Of a stretch of DNA of 64,000 nt, positions 24,671 through 36,274 are shown piece after piece (the stretch's first letter is position 1; every line of letters begins with the position of its first letter). Position numbers and translations under genes: made by a program. The notes under the pieces were generated by a model. It saw only the letters and a program-made list of their open reading frames with translations. It was not told the DNA's origin and did no database searches. Source of the DNA: Histoplasma ohiense. Lineage: Eukaryota; Ascomycota; Eurotiomycetes; Onygenales; Ajellomycetaceae. Location: contig JAEVHH010000004.1 in assembly GCA_017607445.1 (NCBI GenBank), positions 3,348,001 through 3,412,000 of the forward strand. Reading direction: 5' to 3'.

Positions 24671-25319
24671 TAGTTTTGGATAGGTTAATACCCTCCTATT
24701 TGTCTGGTTTTCTATCTTTCTCATTGTTTGAGATATGGGCACGATTTCATTTGGTCGCCAGACCAAACAAAGTCTAGATTTCCACAACAGATATTCGATT
24801 ATATGATATCCTATTCATTGTGTTGTAGTATGAAGTGTCATCCAACATCCAACATTGAAGATAAAGCCCCAACAGAGGTGTTTTGCTAAAGAACCATGTG
24901 AGGTTCTGTATATACATGCCTATACACTGATGGAATTAATAAAGTAAGACCAATGAACTGATTTAATTATAGTCAATTATGTCATCACAATGCATAGTTT
25001 TGTTCCTGGGGCTTTAAGCCAGACAGACATTTTTGAAGCCTATCCATCATTGCTTCCTAGAGTAGACAAAACAGAAAAAAAAAACAAAAAAAAGGAAAAG
25101 AAAATTGTGCAGGAACACATGCAAAAATGAATCTATAAGCAAAAGAGATATGATACAATACTCCTTACCATTATACTAAATCAAACGGGCTATTTTAATT
25201 CTAACAAGCCAAAATGAAAAGAAAAGTAACAATCATTGATAAACTTAGGAATTAAGATGGAAAATGTTTCCAATCCCCTCACGCCCAAAGATATCGCACG
25301 GAGAACATCTCTATAAAGA
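24671..25319. other. Convergent intergenic region between het-c and spf1
   Basis: AT-rich, with A-runs around 25076-25102. It contains the two 3' UTRs. No gene is seen. Confidence 0.5.
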
Positions 25320-28300
25320 TCAAACCTTCCTCTTCGATTCTTTCTCATTCTCCTCCGCCACTTCTTCTTTCTTTTTCCTTTCCTCTTCCCATGCCAACTG
25401 ATCGGGCCTCCGCACCGCAATATCCTTAGGCTTGTAATCACTAAAATACGTCTTCAAGATATTCTCGATGAGCCAGCAACCGGCGTAATCCGCCAACATC
25501 AGTGCTGTTAACGTGACCTTGAACATGGTCGTAAATGGAACAAGGCGGAGCTTCTCGTTGAGTTCCGGAATGAACTCCGTCGCGCAGGAGAAGGCGACGC
25601 CGGATGTCAGGATGAGACCCCAGTACATACCACGGTTTTCACGGATAGATTCGCGGAACGGACGGCCTTGGTAGTTTATGGAGAAGGTGGAGATTTGCTG
25701 AATTAGTTGGAGGAGGTAGATGGCACTGTTGAGGAGGGAGGGTTCAAATTCGCCTTCTAGGTCGATGACTTCTTTTTTACTGTAGGATATAATGGGGAAA
25801 TGGGAAAGAGGTTAGATGGATCTGTGGGGTTTGGTCCTTTTGCTTGGCTGGAATCAAAAGAGAGGACTTACGGCTCTATGGTATAGACGTAGTTGGATAG
25901 ATATATCAAGGTTGCGACGTGGACCGCGAATTGGCCCAGGACGGACCCCATGATGTACATGTTGAATATGTTAGGTTGTGGACGCTCTTTGGAAAGACCT
26001 TCGACAGACTATTTGAAGAGCGTTGTATATGAGATTCCCAGTTCACACAGTACCAAAAGAGCGTTGGATTGCGGTGAGTACATACCTTCGCACGAGAAAT
26101 TGACAAAAAGCAAACGCTCATTAGTATGCCGCTGATAGTTGCCTGACCATCACCAAATCTAATGCCGTCAAGGTATATGACACTTAAACTGTACGCACTG
26201 ATTAAGCAGTTAAGCGCAAGGATCTTATACATTTGGATAGTTGCAACCAGCGTGCATCGGCCTTGACGGATAATATTGGGGATTGCAATAACGTTTGCAA
26301 GTTTGCTGGTGAAAGGTGCGGCAACCGAAGCATCTCCCAGCTTGATCGTGGGGGGTTCGTTGTCATCTAATTCTTGCTCCATCATCGTGGCCGTCAGCTT
26401 ATCGGCAAATCCGGCTGCAGCAAGTGACGCCTGGCGTTGCTGGAGTTGCTGAGGCGTTAGGTTCGTGGTCGATTGTTGTATGGCATGTGCACCTGGAGAG
26501 GTGACAGTTGGGATTCCATTTCCTCCAATGGCGGCGGGGGAAGTGATGCCTTTCCTTTGTGCCTCACGAATCAATGCTTTTTCGTAGTGAGGGTTGTTTG
26601 GTCCAGGAGGATATAGGTGCGCAATGTTTGCCGGAATTGGAGGGGCGGGTTGATTAAATCTTTGCATCAACGAGACTTGCTTCTCGTAGATCTCTTTCAT
26701 CTTGGTGTTCCTCCAATGCTCTGCGATTTTATTGAGATCATCCTGAGAGCCGTTCAACAGGGCAACACCAACATGAGCTTGTTTGAGTGCACCAACATCA
26801 TTAGTGCCATCGCCGCACATGAGAGTCGTATATCCAGCATCCTTCATACCCAGAAGAATATCTTCCTTCTGCTTCGGGGAGACACGAGCATACACCCAGG
26901 TATGGCGGAGAAGATCGGGGAGAGCCTTTTTGTTTTTGAACTTTGTCAACGCGTAGCCTGTAACGCAAAGATCCTTGGTTTCCAGAATTTCACGGTCCAA
27001 AGGTTGCGTGGGATCGACATCAACACTGAAAGAATCGTCGATAGTTCGCCATACGAGTTTTGTTCCAGAGTTATCGTTCTCTGGTGCATCAAGGATTAGC
27101 ACTTCTCTATCAACTATTTCTACCTGTCGAGCAACATGAGCTGCAGTGAGAGGGTTATCGCCGGTGATCATAACAACACGGTGATTACTCTCATTGAGCA
27201 TCCGAAGCGCTTTTACAGCGTCATCTTTCAAAGGACATTGCAAAACGAGAAAGCCGGCAAAGTGTAGTTCCGATTCCACATCCTCTCTTTTTAGGTTATT
27301 AATTCGCCCTTGGCCAAGTTCTGATTCGGTAGAGAGATACTTGTAACCAAGCGCGAGAACTCGGGCGCCGTTCCGGGTGAAGTACTTGAATGTTTCTTCA
27401 TAATAAGGAGGGGTGGAAACAAGCATGGTCCTGATGGTTTCAGGGGCTCCTTTGACGCCAACAAATGTCCCTCTGAGTTTTTTCGAGGTCTGACGATCAG
27501 TGCTAATAACCGTGGCAATTGCACTCTGACGTTTTAGAGTAGAAGAAAACTGGAATCGTCGTTTAATTTGAACAGAATCGAGAGCCCTTCCAGGTTGCCG
27601 TGAAGCACCAGTGGCTTTGCTTGTCAAAATATCATCACGACCCAGAACCCATCCGAGAGAGTTCAATGTCGCTTTTTCCATCGGGTCACCAACGATTTCC
27701 CCCTCATCCAATTTCACCAAGGCGTGTGCTGTGGCGAGAACAAGAGTTGTCTCATTCGCAACTTTCTCAACGGGGGTAATATCGGTGTGAGCTCCATGTT
27801 TGTCAGTCTTTGCGCTCGCATGACCCAAGGTAAGGCCAGCGATTCCATCCACCAAGAGATCTTCGCCGGTTAGGGTTCCAGTTTTATCGAAGCACGCAAT
27901 ATCAATCCGTCCAGCGTAGGGGATTCGGAATGGTTCGGTACAGAAAATTGCAAACTTGCTGAGGGCAGCCAGACTGGTGTTAACCGCTAGGCTCAATTCC
28001 ATCGGAAGCTCAGGAGGAACGACACTTGTGATGATCAAAACGCAATCTAACAGTAACTTGGATCGTTTCCGGTCCTTTGCTACACCTTCCTGCCAGACAT
28101 ACCAAGAGGCCGCAATGGCAAACATTAGGAGGAACAGAATAAATAACAGGGCTTCCACATTGTTCGCAGAAACGCGCTCTGTCGAATAAATCATGGTGCG
28201 AACGAGGCTGCCCTGGCTGGTTTCAAAGCCAGTTTTCACGACAACACCCAGGGCACCATTGTCAGGAGGGGTTGGAATACCATTGGGGGCTGAGGCCGCA

Positions 28301-29439
28301 GAGTTGGGATGTGTGATTTGTAGAACCTTTGTCCCACCATACAAGAACGAATTCTTGTCCAAGCCCTCCGGATCAAGTTGGTCGTCCTCGGGTCGAAGTT
28401 GGATGGAGTCTTTGAGGAGAGGAGTACTTTCGCCAGAGAGCATGGCCTCATTAACGATCACACTGCCCTCAATCATGAGGATATCGCAAGCCACGCCGCT
28501 GTCTTCCCTTGTCCGGTTGACCGATAGAACGTCTCCGGGAAGTAACTTATCACTCGTGATCTCAGTCCAGGCGTTCTTTCGGTAAACCCAGACTTCGTAC
28601 GGCTTTATGCTCATCCCTCGGAATTCATTAAGTGTTCTCTGCCGTTGCCACACAACGGTACTTTCGAAAGTCACCAACATAAGGAGGGTGAATAGCGAAT
28701 AATACCAGTATTCGTCTAACAGCCAGAGCCCTACACAAAAGACTTGAAACACGAAGAAGGGCGCGACAGCATGTTCCTTGAAGAGCTCAGTGAAAGTAGG
28801 AACAGGAATGTCGAACGTGTTGTCCCCATAGTGGTTTTGATTCTCACCAATTTCCTTATCCGTCTTCAACCCTTGACTGTGCTGGAAGGTTTTGAGGAGA
28901 GGCTTCGGTTCCGTGTCAATAGCGTACAAAAGGGGTGCGAATGTATTTCTATCCGGATAATACAAAAACCTGCGCTTCTGAAACAGAAAAGAGATATCAT
29001 CCTTTCCTGCGTATTTTTCTCGAAGCAATGGACAAATTTCCGCAGACCCGGCGTTGACTACCGGCGAAACTTTGATAAGTTTGGCGGAGTAAACCGATTT
29101 CGCCGTAGACGTCGTGAACAAAGCTTGGACATTAACGTTCCATTTCGTCGACAGCCATACCAGGGCTTGTAGGGTAAAAATTCCTCCTGCCCAAAGAAAA
29201 GTCCATTCTGAACCCTGGATATACGTATCATAACGTTCGGGAGAGAGATAGACAGCAAGGAAGGCAGGCCATATGATCAGAAATGGCCACACATAGGCAT
29301 GAAGCTGAAGAGGAAGAGGATTATGTAACGACGCAGACTGTATCTGAGAGTTATCGACAAGGCGCGGCCTTTGTGTGTCAATGTTAGATTGGTTTTATTA
29401 TAAAGACTCGCTGCTGTCTATGACCACATCCACTTACAT
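25320..29439 (-). CDS. spf1: ER P5A-type ATPase Spf1
   Basis: Exons (minus strand) are 29439-29438, 29368-26086, 26008-25872 and 25779-25320, giving 1293 residues. P5A ATPases are ER membrane helix dislocases that extract mis-inserted tail-anchored or mitochondrial proteins and affect manganese and sterol homeostasis. The class signature PPELPMELSLAVN is present, as are the phosphorylation site CFDKTGTLTGEDLL (near residue 490), TGDNPLTAAHVARQV and the hinge GDGTNDVGALKQAHVG. The last exon adds the C-terminal membrane helices and a Lys/Glu-rich tail. The reading MPRLVDNSQIQS for the N-terminus requires the start codon to be split AT|G by a 69-nt intron (29437-29369, starting GTAAGT). No other in-frame ATG lies near, and the following residues run straight into the conserved NPLPLQLHAYVWPF block. 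Confidence 0.93.
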
Positions 29440-30694
29440 GATGCCAGAGCTGGCTCTTGACGCGCGATCAGGGAGGTAGAGTTGGTATACGCAAACCGGA
29501 TCCCATGAGAGAATACACCGCGGCAATAATGCCAAGGGCAAGGTCAGGGCTAGGATCTCACGAGAAGAAATGAATGGCTCGCAGTTGTTGATTGATTGGA
29601 GCTGTACATAGTATCCATGGATTTTTATCTAGGGGTTAGTCTGAACCTCGATTTTCTGGGAGGTGGTCTTTTAGGCGCTTATGTAATCGCACCGAGCCAG
29701 ACATGATTCTCCGCCGTAGAGCTACCGCTTTTGGGGGAATCTAACAATCTTTTACGAATACGTGGAGATGCTATTGTATGAGCGCGAGCACGGGTTACAG
29801 CCACTCTCCGGGTCAACACACGTGAGTTACTTTGACAGCATAAACATATATCAACCATTGGGCAATTCACGGATGTTTCGAGAATACGAGTACCATTGAG
29901 TCTAACCAAACCTTCGGAAATGCCGCTTGCAATGGTTTTTCTACGAAACCTCCTCAGAGTTCCCGATGACTCCCCTGGAAATCTCCGGCAATCATTCTTC
30001 CGCACCGCCTCCAAACTACCAATTTCCTTCGTCCAATCCTCCCACCTTTTGCGCAGACTAACGACCAGGGTTCACCGAGCTGACTTCCGCAACCTTTTTC
30101 CTCGCCTGGGTCAGGATTGACGGTAGCAGAAATACCGATTACAAGCACTCGATTACAAGCACTCGATTACAAGCACCCAATCCATATGATCATGTTTGTC
30201 AGAGTCTCTGTCAGCTTGCTGTAAACAGTCGTCAACCCTCTTAAATTGGGCAGGAGGCATGGCTTCTCCAGTCATGTCGTAGTGGGGCGGAGCAAAGAGG
30301 AACAGATGGGTCAGCGAGGAAGTGATTCCTCTGGGATTTGAGGTGAAGGGAAATCTGGATCGGAGATAGGACGAGTACCCGGAAGGGTGAGGGCCACCAC
30401 TGTTGGATCATTATCATCTTTGCGAGTATATGTGCAGCCTCCGAGCTACATTTGATCGTGAAGAAATCAACGTGCAGGTAGATAGGAGAAGGCTCGGGTT
30501 GTTCGGTACGAGGAACAGTCTTACGTTGTTGCAATTGTTAATCCTAGTTTTAAAAAACCTGTGGGACCCCAGCTATCCGATTGAGAATGGCTTACCATCC
30601 GTGTTCCGACACACGGTCAACATTCCTAGTTTCCGAGATAGCCCTTCAAAGGGGTAATTTGGGTTCTGCCTTCATCACCCTTCTTCGCCCATCG
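29440..30694. other. Intergenic upstream of spf1
   Basis: Divergent open frames of 74-111 codons lie at 29679-30148 on both strands, with no domain and no splice support. A 14-bp tandem repeat sits at 30136-30176. I see no certain gene. Confidence 0.45.
30136..30176. repeat. Tandem repeat CGATTACAAGCACT x3
   Basis: Nearly three perfect head-to-tail copies of a 14-bp unit; the last copy lacks its final base. Confidence 0.8.
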
Positions 30695-31072
30695 TCATAG
30701 AACCATGATCTCAGAACTTGGTCCTCGCAGAATGCGCCGTATGTACTTATCGCCGAACATTGTGAGTACTCTAAAAGCCAGCCCATCTATGTAGGTCCCG
30801 ATGGCAGCCCAGCCCCAAGAACCGCGAGGATATATTTCAATGGCTTCAAATGAGTTTTGAGCGAGTTGCATGAGGAACTGCCCACAACGAAAGGAACAGA
30901 TGGCATCATCTGAGCATTTAATTTCACTCTCTGTTGGCAGCATAGGCATCCTCAGGGTGGCTTGCTTAGGAACGATCGGCGCTATGCGATGCGGCTGTGA
31001 CAGATGGTCTTTTATGTTATGAACATTTCTACAACGACAATGGCAAATCGCACGGTCGTTGACACCGTTGCT
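30695..31072 (-). other. Long open frame, possible gene remnant or exon
   Basis: A minus-strand frame is open for 125 codons, from just after a TGA at 31075 to a TGA at 30695. Its first ATG is at 30949, leaving an 84-residue product. The residues look like natural protein, with a Cys-rich start (CHCRCRNVHNIKDHL) and later NSFEAIEIYPRGSWGWAAIG and GDKYIRRILRG. I do not recognise the family. It could be an exon of a decayed or unmodelled gene whose other exons I could not find, or chance. Confidence 0.25.
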
Positions 31073-31499
31073 TCAAACTTTACCAAGTGGGTTAATTTTG
31101 TTGTTGTTTGAAGGGATGAAAGGGCATTGTGGAAATGAATGGTTGTCATGTTCGTTGTGTGTTCGTTGTGTGCCTGATATTGTTTCGGCCTATCAGAATA
31201 GCGTATAATCGAGAGTGAACTCTGTAGAACATTATCATGTTGGCAGCCTTGTTTGATATTCAAACAAGCAGCTAAAAAAATAACTGGTGGCTGGGGCTAG
31301 AATCCCAGTGAACGACAGCTATTGGCCGGACTCTTTGGATATTACTACCAATTTTCATCTTGAGGGGATTTTAACCGAACGGCTTCTTTTCTTTTGGCAT
31401 TTAATTTGCAACCCAAACCGCAGGCAGAAGCCAGAGATTCATTCAGAAGGAATAATTTGATCCTTTATCTCAGTTGAAGCATTTGAGAGCTCAATAGAG
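31073..31499. other. Intergenic upstream of the F-box/ankyrin gene
   Basis: This holds the presumed promoter of the gene starting at 31500. I see nothing else in it. Confidence 0.45.
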
Positions 31500-32611
31500 A
31501 TGTCAGGCACCCCATATCTGCCAGACGAAATATGGCGGTTAGTTCTTCAGAACGCCCTTGACAGTATCCGATTCGAGGGTATGTGCGCGCATACAGTCCA
31601 CGAGTTCGAGTATGATGAAGAACTCCTCGTTCTCAGGGCTCTATTAGGATTGAGAAATGTATGCAGTGAGTAATAAAATGTTTCTTGAGTGGCATAGTTA
31701 ATCCGGCCACATACACCCAGATCAGAATTTGCTGCTTACACTCTCTGTTAGGGAGGTTTGACGTCCATGTTCTGAGCGTTTTTGTTGAACGGGTGATATC
31801 AGATACATCACCAGGTCTATTTTGTTTCTTGCAGCTGTATCCGGCATTTATGGCTCGGGTGACTGTCGAACTATCTCTTCGGGGCCGCTTTCGAGAATCT
31901 TGCGGGCTTGTTAATGCTATACGTTCAACAGCGGACTACATGGTTACAAATCTCCCCTACGATTATCAGAAGGACCGGGATGTACTACTCGAGAGTTGTG
32001 TCAAGTCTCTTTGTGGGGTGGCTTTAGTACATCTTACCGATTCGAGGATGTCCGTGAAGTTACGGCTGAGGAACCAGAGCTCCCCTCGCCAAACAGATGC
32101 TCTGGACCGCGCTCTAGCAGCGGCAACATATGAGAATCATGTTGACCTTATCAAAATTGTTCTGGAAAAGGGAGCAAACATTGACCATGAGGATATATAT
32201 TTCGGAAATGCTTTATATACCGCTGTTTCTCTGGGGAATTCCGAATCCACATCCCTCCTACTAGAAAATGACGCAACCTTGGCATATTGCGATATGTTAG
32301 GGAAGACAGCCCTGCACATCGCCGCCATAAAGGGATTCGCCGATTGTGTACACCTGATACTCAAACACGCACCCAACACTGTTGTTGATCGTCTGGACCA
32401 TGCGCGGCGCACAGCTCTCTCGTGGGCAGCGGAACGAGGTCATTTAAAGGTTGTAAAACTTCTCTTGCAGATTGGAAATGCAGATCCCCATACACGGGAT
32501 TCTAGAAATGTCACTCCATTGGAATTTGCTGCCACCAAAGATCATTACGATGTGGTGGAATTTCTTACCGATTGGATCCGGAGCGACCATCTTTTCGAAC
32601 GGGTGGCGTGA
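31500..32611 (+). CDS. F-box-like and ankyrin-repeat protein
   Basis: Exons are 31500-31665 and 31752-32611, giving 341 residues. The 86-nt intron begins GTGAGT and ends GTTAG, and it restores the frame as NVCRRFDVHVLSVF. The N-terminus SGTPYLPDEIWRLVLQNAL has the LP.EI...I pattern of a fungal F-box. Ankyrin repeats begin near residue 195. Their consensus pieces can be read as VDLIKIVLEKGANIDHED, GKTALHIAAIKGFADCVHLI, RRTALSWAAERGHLKVVKLL and VTPLEFAATKDHYDVVEFL, so four to five repeats. F-box/ankyrin proteins are usually substrate adaptors of SCF ubiquitin ligases, but the partner cannot be named. Such genes are often expanded and lineage-specific in filamentous fungi. Confidence 0.8.
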
Positions 32612-33291
32612 ATGAGGAGCGCGTAACAGCTAAGGTGTTACTCCTGCAGATTCCGACCATTTACTGGCAGATCTAAACCTTAACCGTTCCCGCCAAACTT
32701 CTCTTGCCGTGTGGTTGATTTAGGTGACAAAAGTCCGGATTGTCCCTGCGTCTGCACCGCTCAATAACCAATTCTGCGCCCATTCGTCCATGACTTATTT
32801 TTGCCTCTCGGGATGATTATTCCATTTGCGCCCACAATATAATACCTTGGAGCAAATAAATCGTATTTGATCAAACACAATTTCATATATCTTCTCATTT
32901 CTGTTCGCTCACTCTTTTACTGATATACCACCAATTGTAACATGAAGTGACACATTAAAGAGACGCATACATTTTTATTAAATCAAATGCACTTGAACCC
33001 GTTTTTACTCTTCCCTATGGCTCTGCGCCTTCTAATCTTACCTATCTCCAAGCTACCCGTTTCTGAATAAATTTAGCCCAAGCGCAGAAACTTATTTATT
33101 CCTTGCTCACGCTTCCTAACTACCAAAAGCGGATTTCAAACCGCTTTAAGTATTTCCCGATCAATCCGTCAAAGACAACAACCACCGAGCTATCTCATTC
33201 ATTCGAGCTCAGAACAAACCTTACCACCATTTCACGTACGTGGCCCTCCCTTACGGCCAAGTGTACAAATTGTGAGCCGCCAAAAACCACA
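32612..33291. other. Intergenic after the F-box/ankyrin gene
   Basis: AT-rich 3' flank, then CT-rich sequence from about 33090. An open frame that runs into the possible small gene at 33292-33683 begins near 33079. Confidence 0.4.
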
Positions 33292-33683
33292 ATGGGTCAA
33301 GTTTTCTCTTACTTCCAAGGATGCCTCTAATTCCGAAAGCCGATCCTCCAGTGTCAAAGATGGAGTGCCTACCAAGTCCACTTCTCCCTCTAAACCATAT
33401 CGAGTCCTTAAATCGGAAGTAAGCTTTCGTTTCTGGTAGAAAATCAGTAGAAAACAGACTATCTATTCGCCTTTGATACCGTATTTATAACCCCGGGGTG
33501 GCCAACCCTGATTTATATTGTTGACGCCCATGCTGTGGATGACTTTACGAAACTCATGACTCGCACTTGTACGTACGGCTAGTCTGGTCAATCTTGCAAT
33601 TCTGCACCGGCACTGCGCTAGATACAGTTAATGGAAATATGCGCCTTCTTTCTTTACTGCTCACAACCGTTGCCCGGGTATAG
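33292..33683 (+). other. Possible small spliced or decayed gene
   Basis: One frame is open from about 33079 to 33418 and reads as a Ser-rich protein (SSSVKDGVPTKSTSPSKPYR). At 33451-33568 a second stretch reads TDYLFAFDTVFITPGWPTLI then VDAHAVDDFTKLM. It joins in phase to 33628-33683 through a normal-looking 59-nt intron (GTACGT...ACAG). Two things argue against a working gene: the gap between 33419 and 33450 is only 32 nt, shorter than usual introns, and the first segment has no ATG. The ATG at 33292 (MGQVFSYFQ, a possible N-myristoylation start) is in another frame. I do not recognise the family. Confidence 0.3.
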
Positions 33684-33903
33684 ATATTGTGTAGTGCTAG
33701 TATCGCGGCTAGCTAAGCGCCGGATAAACTTCCGCTAATCAATTAGCCGATCCCCGCCGCCAAGCAAAAAGTGGCCCGGCCGTTCCCCAGCATTCGGAAC
33801 GCCGCCCATACTTCGTCGCTCGCTTTGGGCGGAATATCGACAAAATCCTCTCTACTGCTACTACGCAGTCCAGTGTCCACAAACCTTCCTCTTTCTTGGA
33901 AAT

Positions 33904-36274
33904 ATGCGAAAGAGGACTCTGGGGGGAGGCCGAGTGTTGGGCAGTGGAAGGTCTTTGAACCCTGCTGCCCCAACATCTTCGCTGCAGAAGGACTCCCGCA
34001 TCCACTCACCATCGCCTAGCAGTGTTTCCCTCAATTCGCAGGGCGCTGTCTCTCAGATGTCAGTAGATACGCAGGATATAGTGTCGAGAATATCGCTAGA
34101 AAATGGAGATTCATCTATATCCCGAGTTGCGGTGGCGGCAGGAAGCTCCAGGCTCGCTTGCCCAATTTGCAACGAAGAGATGGTCAGTTTACATCCGGTT
34201 TCTTTCCATGCTGGAAAACAATTCATCGTTCCATTTTATTTCGTTTTGTTTTCATATGTATTTTGGTTTTTTGGTTTCCTTTCTTTCTTCCTTTGGAAAG
34301 ACCCATTATGATGCTGACTAGCTTTTCTCAGCTTACCTTGCTGCAACTGAATAGGTAACCATATGCTCGCGCTTGATTACATCCTTCATACTAATCGTGA
34401 ACGTTTGAGCTAGGCACCTTGACGATACACATGCGAATCTCGAGGGTGATCGGCAAGTTGAAGTGAAGGACTGGTTTCAGATCCAAGTAGAAAAGGCGAA
34501 ACGATTCCAACCACTTGCTGTGCTGAATCAGAAGCTAAAGGGCCTCGATGTCTTTGAATCAAACCACAACGCAGCGGTATCTGTTTCGGCCCCCACCCGA
34601 ATCTCGTCAGGCCAGACAGGACCGGAGCTACCAAGGATACTGGACCCAGACGAAGTGGTCACAAGAGAGCATTGGCAAGGGCGTGGCATGTATGATGTAT
34701 GTTTGGAGCCAATGTGCCAGAAGCGACTTACGGTTAGTAGTGGCAGCGTCAACTGCCGCAAGTGCGGGAAGCTGTTTTGCGAAGAGCATACTATGTATCA
34801 AATGAAGCTGTCTCGATCTGCTCAACATGAACCAGTTCGCGGATTCTGGTGCAGGGTATGTGAGACTTGCTACAAGTCAAGGGAAGGGTATAATAACCGT
34901 AATGGTAGGCTCCATATTTTCGTGGGATTGGGCGTTTGTATCTAATCCGTTGATAAGGCCAGGAACGCGACCACACTGCGGAATTTGCTGAGCTACGGAG
35001 GCAGAAAGTGGACAAGGCATTTTTGGAAGTCTCGCGGCTGGAAAAGCGGCTTACTCGGCTTACTCAGTTACTCTCTACTCTCCCCGCAGACCAGATTCAA
35101 TCAGGGGCCAATAAGCGATGGTCTATAACATGGCAAAATGACCACAGGAAAACGCTTGAACAATCCGTTGTTAGTTGGGAAGACGATGCGAATGTTCTAA
35201 GATGTCCATTCTGCCAACAAGATTTCACTACTTACACTTTTCGGAGACATCATTGTCGAACATGTGGGAGAGTGGTCTGTGGCGATCCAGTAACAGGATG
35301 CTCTTCCGAAGTTTGCTTAGAAATCTCTCCAAGTATGTTAATTCATCCCAGTTTCGTTTCCCTGTGTACTGATCAGTGAACGACTCAAGTTTCGGAGAAA
35401 CCAACAACCACCGGTACGAAACTCAACATTGACATTCGTCTTTGTAAAGAGTGTAAATCTACTATATTTAGCCGAAGGGATGTCGCGCAAGACCTCCTCA
35501 AAGAACCTCCGGATCTTAGGGCGTATAAGAATCTTGTACAGTTCGAGAAAGGCATTCGATTGTTATTACCAAGATTCCAGAAATTACTTTCCGCATTACA
35601 GTCAGTTTGATCAACCACTCCAAAGCCTCCACATTGTTCTCATCACACTTACTCTCCCATCCAAATACAGAGACCCGGAAAAAGCACCTTCCCCCACCCA
35701 GCTTACTGAGGCTTCTAAAGTTCGTAAGCGTTTGATGGATTCTTTCGCTCAGTATGACATTGCCGCCAGACGAATCCGCGACCTCCCCACACAATCTCCA
35801 ACACAAGCCAAACTTCAAAAAGCCATATACCATCAAGCCACTAATTTCCTGCATCTCCACATGCTCCCCTTAAAATCGCTCCCCAAAGTCCTAAAACATG
35901 CCACTCCCCACGGTAGCAGACTTCCACCAAATGCCAACATCGGAGTAGCGAACGGCGGCACCAGTGCTCTTGCCGCCATAAAATACGGCAACGGGGAGAG
36001 CGCAAACAGCACCGCCAGTCTAGCTAGCGACAATAGCAGCGCAATCTCCGCGCTTGAAACGGAAGAAAAATCCCTCCGTGAACGTCTCATCGTGCTTGAG
36101 GAGCAGAAATTCTTCGTAACTGAGATGATCGCTGATGCGAACCGCAGGCGCAAATACGACGAGGCTAGTAGTCTTGTTCAAAATGCTGAGGATCTTAGCA
36201 AAGAGATCGATCGTATTAATGGAATGATTGGACAATTGGATTTTGAAGGACTTTATTCCGACCAAACTGCATAA
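33904..36274 (+). CDS. pep7: Endosomal tethering protein Pep7/Vac1 (FYVE zinc fingers, Rab5 effector)
   Basis: Exons are 33904-34182, 34332-34354, 34414-34904, 34958-35332, 35390-35600 and 35671-36274, giving 660 residues. Pep7/Vac1 links Rab5 (Vps21), PI3P and the SNARE machinery in Golgi-to-endosome transport. An N-terminal C2H2 finger (CPICNEEM...RHLDDTH, near residue 86) is encoded across three exons. A first, atypical FYVE-like finger lies at about 186-253 (CRKCGKLFCEEHT; it lacks the RRHHC core). A canonical FYVE finger lies at about 338-415 and contains RRHHCRTCGRVVC. The C-terminal third contains the Rab-binding coiled coil (EEQKFFVTEMIADANRRRKY). Exon 2 is a 23-nt microexon. All junctions are GT/AG and in phase. 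Confidence 0.9.

Noticed and set aside
25906..26085. Apparent C-terminus of Spf1 ending at 25906
   Set aside because: It is read-through into an intron. Splicing at 26085/26009 restores the conserved SVEGLSKERPQPNIF block and the last membrane helices.
26617..27099. 160-codon plus-strand frame
   Set aside because: Antisense shadow of the Spf1 catalytic domain.
31685..31751. TTG-initiated start of the ankyrin gene
   Set aside because: This is intron sequence read through. The true first exon begins at 31500 and joins in phase at 31752.
31818..31840. Second intron in the F-box/ankyrin gene
   Set aside because: A GT...CAG pair exists but would be about 20 nt, far too short, and the frame is open without it.
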